From Acidobacteriota bacterium (lineage in GTDB: Bacteria; Acidobacteriota; Terriglobia; Terriglobales; Acidobacteriaceae), in NCBI GenBank assembly GCA_021846985.1, contig JAJZVX010000014.1, positions 1 through 64,000 on the forward strand: a stretch of DNA of 64,000 nt, read 5' to 3'. Below are positions 35,411 to 44,993 of this stretch, piece after piece. The stretch's first letter is position 1. Each line of letters opens with the position of its first letter. The position numbers were made by a program, and so were the translations under genes. A model generated the notes under the pieces. It was not told the DNA's origin and did not search any database. It saw only the letters and a program-made list of their open reading frames with translations.

Positions 35411-37429
35411 CTACATCGCCTCCGGGCTCTCGATCCCCAGCCAGCTCAGGGCCAGCTGCAGCTCCCGCATCACCACCGCCGCCGTCGCCAGCAGAAACCG
35501 CTTCCGCGCCGGATTCTCTTCCGTCAAGATGTGGTGCCGGTGATAGAAGTTGTTGAACTCCTGCGCTAGTTGGAAGGCATGTTTGGCCAGGTACGCCGGC
35601 TCCGAGGTGGCCAGACACTGCTCCAGCACCAGCCCGCGCCGCGCCGCCCGCAGCCACAGCGCCCAGAGGTCCTCGTCCTCCGGTCCGCTCAGAAACTCGT
35701 CCAGACGCGCCAGCTCCGCTAGCGCCGCCAGCGCCGCCTCCGCCGTCGTCTCTCCCTTGCGGAAGATATTCCGCGCCCGCACCACGGCGTACTGGATATA
35801 CGGCCCCGTCTCGCCCTCGAAGCTCAGCGCGTCCTTGAAGTCGAAGGCGATCACCGAGTTCCGCGTGTACTTCAGCATGAAGTAGCGCAACGCCCCGATC
35901 GCGATCTGCTCCGCGATCTTCTGCCGCTCCGCCGCGTCCCGTCCCGTCTGCCGCTTGTTGACCTCTTCCAGCGTCGCCGCAATCAGCTTGTCGATCAGGT
36001 CGTCGGCCTTCACGCCGAAGCCCTTGCGCCCGCTCACCTCGATGTACGGCCGCGTCCGGTCTTCCTCCGGCACGTCGTAGCCCAGTTCCATCGCGCAGCG
36101 CGGCGTCAGCGCCACCATCTCGTAACTGAAGTGCGTATAACGGTCCGCCTGCTCCGCGTGGCCCATCCCGCGCAGCGCCTGGATCACGTTGGCCTGCGGA
36201 TCGCTCTGCCGCGTGTCGATCACGTTATAGATCGCCTGCGCCCCGCCAAACTGCGGATGCTCCCGCTCCCCTCCCTCGCACGAGATCCAGCACTCCCGGT
36301 CGCCATAAGTGAAAAACGGCTTATAGCCGAAATCCTTCCCCAGCAGCCCAAACTTCCACAGGTGATAGGCAATGTCCTTGCCAACGTAAGTCACCGTCCC
36401 GTTCGACCGCACAATCACCTTGGCGTCTTCGTCCGTCTCGCCCTCGGCGGTCTCCGCGCCCGGCCGCGTCATCACCCAGCAGCCCTTGTTCTTGCCTTCG
36501 TTCTCGAAGTAGAGCACCCCCGTCTTTTTCAGTTGCTCGAACGCCGCCTCCCAGAACTTCAGGTGCAGAATCTCGCTCTCCCGCGGCAGAAAGTCGTACT
36601 CGATCCCCAGTCGCAGCATCGTCTCCAGGTGCCTCTTCAGCACCGCCGTCGAAATCAGCTCCGCAATCTCGGCGGTTTCGCTGCCGCCGTGCTCAATCGC
36701 GTGCAGCGTCTCATAGCGCAGGAGCTTCCGCTCTTTCGCCGCTTGGCCGGTTCCATCGCCATACCATTGCGAAGTCCGCGCATAGAGATCCCAGCAGAAG
36801 TAATCGATCGCGTCTTCAAACCGCCCGCTGGCGGCAAAGGCGCGCTCCCGTTCCGCCACCAGCATCCGCACCTCGCCCGGCGTCTTGCCTTCCAGATGCA
36901 GAAATCCCACCACCACGTCGGCCACCTGCACCCCGGTGTTGTCGATGTAGTTCTGCACGTCCACCTTTTGCCCCGCCGCCCTCAGCAACCGCACAAAGGT
37001 GTCGCCGAGGATGGCGTTGCGCAGGTGGCCTATGTGCGCCGCCTTGTTGGGATTGATCGACGTGTGCTCCACCAGCGCATGCACGCCGGGCGCCCCTGGT
37101 CTCGATTCTGCGACATGGGAACCCTCGGACCTCGCAATCGCCCGCACGCCCGCCGCCCGGTCCAGCCGCGCATTGATATACCCCGCGCCCGCTACCTCGA
37201 ACCCGGCAAAACCCTCCACCGCGCCCAGCGCCGCCACCATCTCCTGCGCGATGATCTTCGGCGCCTTGCGCAGCTTCCGCGCCAGCTCGAACGCCACCGG
37301 CGTGGCCAGCTCGCCCAACTGCAAATCCGGCGGGATCTCCAGGGCAATGTTTCCGGGTTCCAGGTCGTACTTCTCTTTCAACACGCCGCGAAGCGCGTTG
37401 CCCAGCCGCTGCTGCATCTCCAGATACAC
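35411..37429 (-). CDS. argS: arginyl-tRNA synthetase
   Basis: 672 residues, class I synthetase; longer than the usual 550-600. The N-terminal Add-1 domain contains ELATPVAFELARKLRKAPKIIAQEM. The HIGH motif is HIGHLRNAILGD, and a variant of KMSKS is SGRKGFGVKADDLIDKL, as is common in ArgS. The C-terminal DALR anticodon-binding domain ends near LARLDEF...LAQEFNNFYHRHHIL. It charges tRNA-Arg. Start is uncertain: GTG 37429 (VYLEMQQRL) has GAGG 9 nt upstream; TTG 37444 and ATG 37417 are alternatives. It is convergent with the sialidase-like gene and divergent from metG. Confidence 0.95.
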   Translation of the reverse strand: MYLEMQQRLGNALRGVLKEKYDLEPGNIALEIPPDLQLGELATPVAFELARKLRKAPKIIAQEMVAALGAVEGFAGFEVAGAGYINARLDRAAGVRAIARSEGSHVAESRPGAPGVHALVEHTSINPNKAAHIGHLRNAILGDTFVRLLRAAGQKVDVQNYIDNTGVQVADVVVGFLHLEGKTPGEVRMLVAERERAFAASGRFEDAIDYFCWDLYARTSQWYGDGTGQAAKERKLLRYETLHAIEHGGSETAEIAELISTAVLKRHLETMLRLGIEYDFLPRESEILHLKFWEAAFEQLKKTGVLYFENEGKNKGCWVMTRPGAETAEGETDEDAKVIVRSNGTVTYVGKDIAYHLWKFGLLGKDFGYKPFFTYGDRECWISCEGGEREHPQFGGAQAIYNVIDTRQSDPQANVIQALRGMGHAEQADRYTHFSYEMVALTPRCAMELGYDVPEEDRTRPYIEVSGRKGFGVKADDLIDKLIAATLEEVNKRQTGRDAAERQKIAEQIAIGALRYFMLKYTRNSVIAFDFKDALSFEGETGPYIQYAVVRARNIFRKGETTAEAALAALAELARLDEFLSGPEDEDLWALWLRAARRGLVLEQCLATSEPAYLAKHAFQLAQEFNNFYHRHHILTEENPARKRFLLATAAVVMRELQLALSWLGIESPEAM

Positions 37430-37618
37430 GAAGAAAGGCCTCAAAATCCTTGATTTTCAAGGCTGATTCTAACAGACAGCCATCTCTGCCGCTGCCGGAG
37501 GCGTCTGTTTCCGCCGCGGCTCCACGCAGCCCGCAACCAGGCCAATACCGTAAGATGAAGAGGTATCACCTTTTCTTCCGCCACCCTGGCAAGGGTGAGC
37601 GTGTACGCCTCTAGAGCA

Positions 37619-39760
37619 ATGACCACATCCACGACAGAACGCTACTACCTCACCACGCCGATCTACTACGTCAATGCGCGCCCCCACCTCGGCCACGCCT
37701 ACTCCACCATCGTCTGCGACGCCATCGCCCGCCGCCAGCGCGCCCTCGGCATTGACACATGGTTTCTCACCGGCACCGACGAGCACGGCCAGAAGATCGA
37801 GCGCTCCGCCGCCCAGGCCGGCCGCACCCCCCTCGAGTTCGCCACCGCCATCTCCGGCGAGTTTCGCGCCCTCTGGGACCGCCTCGGCCTCACTTACGAC
37901 GACTTCATCCGCACCACCGAAGACCGACACAAGCGCGGCGTCCAGCACCTCTTCACCGCCATCCGCGACCGCGGCTACATCTACAAAGGCTCCTACACCG
38001 GCCAGTACTGCGTCTCCGACGAGCTTTACGTCGATGGCCCTCCCGGCACCCTCTGCCCCGACTGCGGCCGCGCGACCGAAACCGTCAGCGAAGAAAACTA
38101 CTTCTTCAAGCTCTCCGCCTTCGAGCGCCGCCTGCTTGAGTTCTACGAGGCCAATCCCAACTTCATGGGCCCCGAGTCCACCCGTCGCGAGGTCATCTCC
38201 TTTGTCCGCGGCGGCCTCAGAGACCTCTCCGTCAGCCGCACCAGCTTCTCCTGGGGCATCCCCGTCCCCGGCGACGAGAAGCACGTCATCTACGTCTGGC
38301 TCGACGCCCTGGCCAACTACATCACCGCCCTCGGCTACGGCACGGACGACGAAAAATTCAAAAAGTTCTGGCCGGCCGATATGCACCTGGTCGGCAAGGA
38401 GATCACCCGCTTCCACTGCATCTACTGGCCGGCCTTCCTCATGGCCGCCGGCATTCCCCTGCCCCGCTCTGTCCAGGCCAACGGCTGGCTCCTCTTCGAC
38501 CAGGGCAAGATGTCCAAGTCCCGCGGCAACATCGTCCGCGCCGAAACGGTTCACGCCGTTTTAGGTTCCGATGCTCTGCGGTACTTCCTGCTGCGCGAGA
38601 TTCCGTTTGGCCAGGACGGCAACTTTTCTTTTGACGCCCTCGTTCAGCGCTACAATGGCGACCTCGCCAACGGCTACGGCAACCTGGTCAGCCGCGTCGT
38701 CAACATGGTGCACAAGTTTTTCGCCGGCGTCGTCCCCGAGCCCGGCCCTGAAACCCCGGCCGAGACCGCCCTGCGCCAAAGCGCCGCCGCCGCCATCGCC
38801 GCCTTCGGCCCGGACTTCGACGCCCTCAACTTCTCCGAGGCCCTCAAGTCCGTCTGGTCCCTGGTGGCCGAGGTGGATGGCTATCTGACCGCCAACGCGC
38901 CCTGGAAAAGGCCAGCCGAGCGCTCCGAAGCCGATCAGACCGCGCTCCAGGCCCGCGTCCTCGCCACCGCCGCCGAGGCCATCCGCATCATCACCGCGCT
39001 CGTCTATCCGGTCCTGCCCGATGCCGCCGCCAAGGTCTGGCGTCAGCTCGGCCAGGGTGAAATCGCCGACGCGGCGAAAAACGCCTTCCTCACGCAAATT
39101 GCCTGGGGCGGCCTCCAGCCCGGCACGCGCTTTGCCGAGTCCGCGCCGCTCTTCCCCCGCGCCGAAAAAGACGCCGTCGAGCGCATGGTGAAGATCGAGG
39201 AAGAGAACAACCAGTCCGTGATTGAAGCCGCCGGCGGCCCAACCTCGCCGCAGCCCCAGTCCGCCCCCCCGCAGGCGGCCGAATTCAAGAAAAAGGCAGA
39301 CAAGAAACCCATGGAAGAAATCCATCCCGCACCGGAACCTGTGATCGCGCCCGCAGCCGCCGAAACTCCCGCACCTCAGACCGCGCCCGCGCCTGCCACC
39401 CCCGCTGAACCCGCGCCCGCAGCAGCCGATCAACACATCACCATCGACGACTTCGCCAAAGTCGAGCTCCGCGTCGCCCAGGTTCTCGTGGCCGAGCGCA
39501 TTCCCAAGGCCGACAAGCTCCTCCGCCTCGAAGTCGATCTCGGTTACGAGAAGCGCCAGATCCTGGCCGGCATCGCCCAGTACTACGAGCCCGAAAAGCT
39601 CATCGGCCGCAAGATCGTCATCGTCGCCAACCTCGCCCCGCGCAAGATGCGCGGCCTCGAATCCAACGGCATGCTGCTGGCCGCCTCGCTTCCGCCCGAT
39701 GGCGCTCCCGTCCTGGCAGGCTTCCTCGAAGACGTGCCCCTGGGCGCGCGCCTCAAGTAA
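37619..39760 (+). CDS. metG: methionyl-tRNA synthetase with C-terminal tRNA-binding domain
   Basis: 713 residues. N-terminal catalytic fold: YYLTTPIYYVNARPHLGHAYS (HLGH), a zinc knuckle (CPDCGRATE region) and KMSKS in GKMSKSRGN. The anticodon-binding domain follows, then an Ala/Pro-rich linker (about 540-610) and a C-terminal EMAP/Trbp111-type domain (about 612-713, ITIDDFAKVELRVAQVL to GMLLAAS). It charges tRNA-Met; the extra domain raises tRNA affinity and often dimerises. ATG 37619 is preferred; GTG 37595 is the longer alternative. Ribosome binding site is weak. Confidence 0.96.
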   Translation: MTTSTTERYYLTTPIYYVNARPHLGHAYSTIVCDAIARRQRALGIDTWFLTGTDEHGQKIERSAAQAGRTPLEFATAISGEFRALWDRLGLTYDDFIRTTEDRHKRGVQHLFTAIRDRGYIYKGSYTGQYCVSDELYVDGPPGTLCPDCGRATETVSEENYFFKLSAFERRLLEFYEANPNFMGPESTRREVISFVRGGLRDLSVSRTSFSWGIPVPGDEKHVIYVWLDALANYITALGYGTDDEKFKKFWPADMHLVGKEITRFHCIYWPAFLMAAGIPLPRSVQANGWLLFDQGKMSKSRGNIVRAETVHAVLGSDALRYFLLREIPFGQDGNFSFDALVQRYNGDLANGYGNLVSRVVNMVHKFFAGVVPEPGPETPAETALRQSAAAAIAAFGPDFDALNFSEALKSVWSLVAEVDGYLTANAPWKRPAERSEADQTALQARVLATAAEAIRIITALVYPVLPDAAAKVWRQLGQGEIADAAKNAFLTQIAWGGLQPGTRFAESAPLFPRAEKDAVERMVKIEEENNQSVIEAAGGPTSPQPQSAPPQAAEFKKKADKKPMEEIHPAPEPVIAPAAAETPAPQTAPAPATPAEPAPAAADQHITIDDFAKVELRVAQVLVAERIPKADKLLRLEVDLGYEKRQILAGIAQYYEPEKLIGRKIVIVANLAPRKMRGLESNGMLLAASLPPDGAPVLAGFLEDVPLGARLK

Positions 39761-39832
39761 CCCGGCGATTCCCGCGGCGGGGCGCGGCGTCCTGCTCTCT
39801 TCTGTTCCGCTGAACATCCCCGAGGTTCACTC

Positions 39833-40663
39833 TTGCTCATCGACTCCCACGCCCACATCGACAGTCCGCGCTACACCGACGACCGCGAAGCCATGCTCCG
39901 CCGCGCGCACGAGGCCGGCGTCGGCGTCATTCTGGCCATCGGCATCGGCGAGGGGCCGGCCGAGATGCACCAGGCCCGCGACCTCTGCCGCCAGTTCAAC
40001 GGCCAGCCCGGCCTGCCCCGCCTCTACGCCAGCGCCGGCGTCTATCCCCACTCGACTCCCCACATCGACGACGCCGTCCTCGCCCGCCTCGACAATCTCC
40101 TCGCCGAACCGGAGGTCATCGCCTGCGGCGAGATCGGCTTCGACTACTTCCATCAGGGCGCGCCCCACGAGATCCAGCGCACCCGCCTCGTCCAGCAGCT
40201 TGAAATCGCCGCCGCCCGCAAGCGCCCCATCCTCATCCACTGCCGAGGAACACAAGAGTCCGCCGACGCCTGGCACGACCTCTTTCTCGTCCTCGATACC
40301 TATTGGCGACCCACCGGCCTCGGCGGCATCATGCACTGCTTCGGCGCCGGATGGGAACAGGCCCGCCGCTCCCTCGACCTCGGCTTCCTCCTCTCCTTCG
40401 CCGGCAACCTCACCTTCTCCAAGGCCCAGCTCCTCCGCGACGTCGCCGCCCAGGCGCCCCTCGATTCGCTCCTCGTCGAAACCGACGCTCCCTGGCTCGC
40501 TCCCGTCCCCCATCGCGGCCAGCGCAATGAGCCCGCCTGGGTCAGCCTGACCGCTGAAACTCTCGCCGCCCTCAAGCACGTCACACCGGAAGAAATCGCC
40601 GCCGCCACCACCAAAAACTTCTCCCGGCTGTTTGACCTCGGCCCGGACGTGGGAAACTGTTAG
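39833..40663 (+). CDS. tatD: TatD-family metal-dependent deoxyribonuclease
   Basis: 276 residues. The metal-binding N-terminus is LIDSHAHID, and further ligands appear in GEIGFDYF, ILIHCRGT, GIMHCFGA and VETDAPWLAP, all in the order of TatD. The family are 3'-5' exonucleases or hydrolases linked to DNA repair and quality control. The start is TTG 39833, with GAGG 8 nt upstream, since no ATG or GTG precedes the conserved LIDSHAH. It often lies downstream of metG, as here (72 nt gap). Confidence 0.92.
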   Translation: MLIDSHAHIDSPRYTDDREAMLRRAHEAGVGVILAIGIGEGPAEMHQARDLCRQFNGQPGLPRLYASAGVYPHSTPHIDDAVLARLDNLLAEPEVIACGEIGFDYFHQGAPHEIQRTRLVQQLEIAAARKRPILIHCRGTQESADAWHDLFLVLDTYWRPTGLGGIMHCFGAGWEQARRSLDLGFLLSFAGNLTFSKAQLLRDVAAQAPLDSLLVETDAPWLAPVPHRGQRNEPAWVSLTAETLAALKHVTPEEIAAATTKNFSRLFDLGPDVGNC

Positions 40664-40735
40664 AGTCGCGCTGTTGCGTCCCCGCCCGCTTGGCCGGGCT
40701 GACGATGCACCGGCCGCACCAGAGGATGAAGAGCC

Positions 40736-41236
40736 ATGGCTCAGGAAAATTCGTTCGATATCGTCAGCAAGGTTGACCTCCAGGAGGTCCGCAACGCCAT
40801 CGACCAGGCCATCAAGGAGATCCGCCAGCGCTTCGACCTCAAAGACTCCCACTCCCAGATCACCCTCGAATCCAACACCGCCATGCAGCTTGCCTCCGAC
40901 GGGGAGTACCATCTGGAAGCAGTCAAGGAAATCCTCGGACAGAAGCTCGTCCGCCGCGGCGTCTCTCTGAAGAACCTCACCTACGAGAAGATGGAGCAGG
41001 CCTCCGGCAAAAGTGTCCGCCAGAAAATCAACCTTCAGCAGGGCATCCCTGCCGAAAAAGCTAAGGAAATCGTGCGCCTGGTGAAAGAATCAAAAAGGAA
41101 AGTCCAGGCCAGCATCCAGGGCGATACAGTGAGAATATCGAGCAAAGACCGCGACGAGCTGCAGGCCATCATCGCCCTGTTGCGCGGTCGCGACCTCGGC
41201 ATCGACTTGCAGTTCACCAACTACCGTACTTTTTGA
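40736..41236 (+). CDS. yajQ: YajQ family nucleotide-binding protein
   Basis: 166 residues, the family length. N-terminus MAQENSFDIVSKVDLQEVRNAIDQAIKEI and the segment RQRFDLKDSHSQI are diagnostic of YajQ (DUF520). The fold is two RNP-like domains; some members bind cyclic di-GMP and modulate a LysR-type partner. That activity cannot be read here. GAGGATGAAGAGCC lies upstream of ATG 40736. It follows tatD by 72 nt, same strand. Confidence 0.92.
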   Translation: MAQENSFDIVSKVDLQEVRNAIDQAIKEIRQRFDLKDSHSQITLESNTAMQLASDGEYHLEAVKEILGQKLVRRGVSLKNLTYEKMEQASGKSVRQKINLQQGIPAEKAKEIVRLVKESKRKVQASIQGDTVRISSKDRDELQAIIALLRGRDLGIDLQFTNYRTF

Positions 41237-41298
41237 ACCACCGCCGGCGGCTGCCGCCAGGGCCGCGCCGGACAACATCGAGCGGGAACTAGCTGACT

Positions 41299-42288
41299 TT
41301 GAGCACATTGGCCACAGCCACGGTAAAAGAAATATTCGACCTCCTGCGCGACGACCTCGCCGCCATCGAGCAGGAATTGGGCCGCGACGCCTCTTCCAGC
41401 GTCTCCACCATCACTGAAATTGCCGAGTATCTCCGCGAGGGCGGCGGCAAGCGCATCCGTCCCTCCCTGCTGCTGCTCTCCGCCCACACCCTCGGCTATG
41501 CGGACCGTGGCGCCATCCGCCTCGGCGCGGTCGTGGAAATGGTCCACACCGCCACCCTCGTCCACGACGACATCATCGATGGCGCCGACATGCGCCGCGG
41601 CCGCCCCTCCCCCAACACCACCTGGGGCAACGAAAAATGCGTCCTCGCCGGCGACTGGCTGTACATGCAGGCCTTCAAGGTCGCCCTCGAAGAGAAAAAC
41701 CTCCGCGTCCTCGACCTCCTCATCGAGCTCACCCAGCAGATGGTCGAGGGCGAGCTCCTCCAGATCCAAAAGCTCGGCAAAGCCGTCTCCGAGGCCGAGT
41801 ACTACGACCTCATCTACCGCAAAACCGCCTGCCTCTTCGCCGTCTCCATGCGCCTCGGCGCCGTCCTGGCCGGCGCCACCGAAGAGCAGGAAGCCAGCCT
41901 CGCCGCCTACGGCCGCGCCGTCGGACTCGCCTTCCAGATTGTCGATGACGTTCTCGACCTCACCGCCACCGAAGAGGTCCTCGGCAAACCCGTCGCCAGC
42001 GACCTCCGCGAAGGCAAGGCCACTCTCTCCGTCATCCACGCTCACGACCACGGCACCGCCGCCGATCGCCAGGCCATTCAGAAGGTCCTCGACGACCGCA
42101 GCTTCACCCGCGTCAGCCGCGAACATATCCAGGAGATTCTCGACCGCAACGGCTCCGTCGAGTACGCCATGGCCGCCGCCGGCCGTTACGCCCGCCAGGC
42201 CCTCCAGGCGCTCGCCCCGCTGCCCGACTCCGACTTCAAGCGCGCCCTGCTCTGGCTTCCTGACTTCGTCGTCGCACGTGACAAGTAA
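41299..42288 (+). CDS. trans-polyprenyl diphosphate synthase (octaprenyl/heptaprenyl type)
   Basis: 329 residues. The first aspartate-rich motif is DDIIDGADMRRG and the second DDVLD, preceded by GGGKRIRPSL for the pyrophosphate site. The enzyme extends allylic diphosphates with isopentenyl diphosphate; long-chain products feed menaquinone or ubiquinone. Small residues before the first motif would suit a long chain, but chain length is not determined here. TTG 41299 is the apparent start because no better codon lies upstream of the conserved region. Confidence 0.9.
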   Translation: MSTLATATVKEIFDLLRDDLAAIEQELGRDASSSVSTITEIAEYLREGGGKRIRPSLLLLSAHTLGYADRGAIRLGAVVEMVHTATLVHDDIIDGADMRRGRPSPNTTWGNEKCVLAGDWLYMQAFKVALEEKNLRVLDLLIELTQQMVEGELLQIQKLGKAVSEAEYYDLIYRKTACLFAVSMRLGAVLAGATEEQEASLAAYGRAVGLAFQIVDDVLDLTATEEVLGKPVASDLREGKATLSVIHAHDHGTAADRQAIQKVLDDRSFTRVSREHIQEILDRNGSVEYAMAAAGRYARQALQALAPLPDSDFKRALLWLPDFVVARDK

Positions 42289-42315
42289 CCCCCACTCGCT
42301 TCCCCGGCGGTTCCC

Positions 42316-42981
42316 ATGCAGAAAATCTGGACCAACGTAGACCGCTATCTCGGCGGCCTCTTCGCCCCCACCGATCCCCAGCTCGATGCCGCCCTGGCCG
42401 CCAATCGCCAGGCCGGCCTTCCCCCCATCGGCGTCTCCCCGCTTCAGGGTAGCTTCCTGCAGTGGCTCGTCCGCCTCACCGGCGCGCGCCGCATCCTCGA
42501 AATCGGCGCCCTCGGCGGCTACAGCACCATCTGGATGGCCCGCGCCCTGCCCGAAGGCGGCCGCCTCGTCACCCTCGAACTGAACCCGAAGCACGCTGAG
42601 GTGGCTCGCGCCAACTGGCAGAATGCCGCACTCGCCGGCCGCATTGAGCTGCGCATTGGCAAAGCCGCCGATTCGCTCCAGGCGCTCGCCGCTTCAGGCG
42701 CCGAGCCCTTCGATCTCATCTTCATCGACGCCGACAAGCCAGCCTACCCCGATTACCTCGCCTGGTCGCTCCGCCTCGTCCGCCCCGGCGCCCTCATCGT
42801 CGCCGATAACGTCGTCCGCAAAGGCAACATCCTCGACCCCGCCAGCCCCGATCCCGACGTGCAGGGCGTGCGCCGCTTCCTTGAGATGCTCGCCGCCGAA
42901 CCCCGCCTCAGCGCCACCGTCCTGCCCACCGCAGGCGCCAAGGGCTACGACGGCTTCGCCCTCGCCCTCGTCCTGGCTTAA
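42316..42981 (+). CDS. class I O-methyltransferase (caffeoyl-CoA OMT-like)
   Basis: 221 residues. The SAM-binding motif is LEIGALGGYSTIWMA. A metal-site block LIFIDADKPAYPDYL and ADNVVRKGNI match the bacterial O-methyltransferase family 3 with divalent-metal-assisted catechol methylation. The N-terminus (MQKIWTNVDRYLGG) is typical of acidobacterial and related members. ATG 42316 follows the polyprenyl synthase by 27 nt, so it may be cotranscribed and could act on a quinone precursor, which is inference. Confidence 0.85.
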   Translation: MQKIWTNVDRYLGGLFAPTDPQLDAALAANRQAGLPPIGVSPLQGSFLQWLVRLTGARRILEIGALGGYSTIWMARALPEGGRLVTLELNPKHAEVARANWQNAALAGRIELRIGKAADSLQALAASGAEPFDLIFIDADKPAYPDYLAWSLRLVRPGALIVADNVVRKGNILDPASPDPDVQGVRRFLEMLAAEPRLSATVLPTAGAKGYDGFALALVLA

Positions 42982-43086
42982 CGTCTCGTACGTGCAGATC
43001 CGCCGGAGGACACACCTCGCCCCGGTCCGCCCGATTCCCTGACAGCTTGTTTCAATTTGTTTCAGATTTTCCCGGGATGGCGCTCT

Positions 43087-43515
43087 CTACGCGCCGTTCA
43101 TCATCCCTCGCAGCGCCGTCGCGTACGCTTCCGGCAGCGGCTTCTTGTTGAGCTGGTCGTCGCAGACCATGTGCGTCGTCTCGCCCTCCGCCAGCAGTGC
43201 CGGCTCCTCGCCCTCGCCGCCCGGCTTGCGCAGAATCCTGTACGCAAACTTCAGCACCGCCCCGCGCAGCAGCGCCGGCCGCGTCTCGATCAGGATCCGA
43301 TCGTCGTACCGCGCCGGCGCGCGATAGCGGCAGTTCGCCTCCACCACCGGCAAAATGCACTGATGTTCCAACTCCAGTTGGCTATAGGCCAGTCCCAGCG
43401 ACCGCAGCAGCTCCACCCGCCCAATCTCGAACCAAACCAGGTAGTTGGCGTAGTAGACAATCCCCATCTGGTCGGTCTCTGCGTACCGCACCCGCACTTC
43501 CGTTGTCACCGCCAT
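43087..43515 (-). CDS. acyl-CoA thioesterase, YbgC/FadM-like hotdog fold
   Basis: 142 residues. The 4-hydroxybenzoyl-CoA thioesterase-type signature is YAETDQMGIVYYANYLVWFE, with the catalytic Asp in the first stretch. Members hydrolyse acyl-CoA or acyl-ACP; YbgC types sit near the Tol-Pal or envelope genes. Here the gene starts 42 nt after rseP on the same strand, at the end of the envelope block. The substrate is not known. Confidence 0.85.
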   Translation of the reverse strand: MAVTTEVRVRYAETDQMGIVYYANYLVWFEIGRVELLRSLGLAYSQLELEHQCILPVVEANCRYRAPARYDDRILIETRPALLRGAVLKFAYRILRKPGGEGEEPALLAEGETTHMVCDDQLNKKPLPEAYATALRGMMNGA

Positions 43516-43557
43516 CCCCGCCCGCTCCCCGGCAACTCCACTCCGCGCTCCCTGCTC

Positions 43558-44916
43558 CTACCGCATATGCGTGAAAATCGGCAGCTTCGTCACGTCGTTG
43601 AAGATCACAAACGCAAAGAACGCCACCAGCACCACAAACGCGGCCTGGTAAATCCGCTCCTTGATCATCAGGCTGATGTCGCGCCGCAGACCGCTCTCGA
43701 TCAGCAGAAACAAAATCATCCCGCCGTCGAGAATCGGAAACGGCAGCAGATTCAGGATGCCCAGGTTCAGGCTGATCTCTCCCGTCAGCGCAAACTTCGG
43801 ATACCAGCCCCGCATCTCCGCCGCCTCGCCCGCCATGCGCGCAATCCCCACCGGCCCCGCGAGCTGCGAAACCGCAACCCGGCGCTCGAAGATCCGTTGC
43901 AGCACCTCCACAATCAGAAACGAGTTGTCCTTGCAGAAGGCCGTCGATTTGCTCCACGCCTGCTTGAGCGGCAGCGGGCTCTGGTGCACCGGCGTTGGCA
44001 CCGTCTGGAATCCCAGCTTGTATCCCGTATCCAGCACCGCCGGATGCGCCACCAGCGGCAGCAGCCGCCCGTCGCGCCTCACCAGCAGCGTCAGCGGCGC
44101 TCCCTTGCCCGCCTGCATATAGGCCAGCAGCGAGGTCACCTCGTGGAACGCGTGCCCGTCCACCGACACAATCGCGTCGCCGCCCCGCAGGCCCGCCTTG
44201 TCGGCCGGCGTCCCCGGCTGCACCATCCGCACCCCGATGGGTCCGTCTAGGTACTGCGGCAGCATCCCGGCCACGTCGTCGCCCGTCAACTTGCCCGGCA
44301 CGCGCAATGAGAGCGCCAGCATCTTCCCGTCCCGCTCCACCGTCAGCGCCACCGTCTCGTTGGGGTCCACCGTGGCCTGCGCATAGACCTGGTCCCAACT
44401 CGGATTCTTCACCCGGTCAAAGCTCGTCAGCACGTCGCCAGCCTGGATCCCCGCCTGCGCCGCGGACGACCCCGGCATCACCCACTCCACCGTCGTCTGC
44501 CGCACCTCCACCGCCGGAACCTCGTTGATCCAGCCAAAGTAGACGACCATCAGGACAAATGCCAGCACAAAATTGGCCACCGGCCCGGCCAGCCCGATCA
44601 GCATCCGCTGCCATCGCGGATGCGCCGTGAACGCGCCCGGATCGGCCGCCTCTGCCCCTTCGCCTGTCGCGCCCTCCGGCGTCTCCCCCGGAATCTCGCC
44701 GGTCATCTTCACAAAGCCGCCCAGCGGCAGCAGGCACACCTTGTAGTCCGTCTCGCCGTATTTGATCCCGAACAGCCGCGGGCCAAACCCGATCGAGAAC
44801 GCCTCCACGCGCACCCCGCACAGCTTGGCCACAATAAAGTGCCCCAGCTCGTGCACCAGAATCAGCAGCCCCACAAGGACGATAAAAGCTGCCGCAGATA
44901 CCAGGAAGTCATGCAT
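43558..44916 (-). CDS. rseP: site-2 intramembrane zinc protease RseP
   Basis: 452 residues. The zinc motif is HELGH (H22-H26) in the first membrane helix and the third ligand is in ILDGGMIL near the C-terminus. Two PDZ-like domains lie between (about 120-290). It cleaves membrane-bound anti-sigma factors and leftover signal peptides, releasing the stress regulator. In E. coli the target is RseA; none is visible here. It sits in the conserved order uppS-cdsA-dxr-rseP. Confidence 0.95.
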   Translation of the reverse strand: MHDFLVSAAAFIVLVGLLILVHELGHFIVAKLCGVRVEAFSIGFGPRLFGIKYGETDYKVCLLPLGGFVKMTGEIPGETPEGATGEGAEAADPGAFTAHPRWQRMLIGLAGPVANFVLAFVLMVVYFGWINEVPAVEVRQTTVEWVMPGSSAAQAGIQAGDVLTSFDRVKNPSWDQVYAQATVDPNETVALTVERDGKMLALSLRVPGKLTGDDVAGMLPQYLDGPIGVRMVQPGTPADKAGLRGGDAIVSVDGHAFHEVTSLLAYMQAGKGAPLTLLVRRDGRLLPLVAHPAVLDTGYKLGFQTVPTPVHQSPLPLKQAWSKSTAFCKDNSFLIVEVLQRIFERRVAVSQLAGPVGIARMAGEAAEMRGWYPKFALTGEISLNLGILNLLPFPILDGGMILFLLIESGLRRDISLMIKERIYQAAFVVLVAFFAFVIFNDVTKLPIFTHMR

Positions 44917-44993
44917 ACGTTTTCAGTTATTTCCTTTGTTGTGCCGTCAGCGCTTCCGCATCGCTCTCCTGGCGCTGGGGCTGTCCACGCGCT

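Noticed and set aside
38561..39817. 418-codon open frame opposite metG
   Set aside because: Antisense of the MetG anticodon and tRNA-binding domains; glycine-rich without motifs.
41221..42594. 457-codon open frame opposite the polyprenyl synthase
   Set aside because: Shadow of the synthase, which has both aspartate-rich motifs.
43040..43075. TTTGTTTCAA-type direct repeat (TTGTTTCAATTTGTTTCAG)
   Set aside because: Only two short copies; not a CRISPR or regulatory array by eye.
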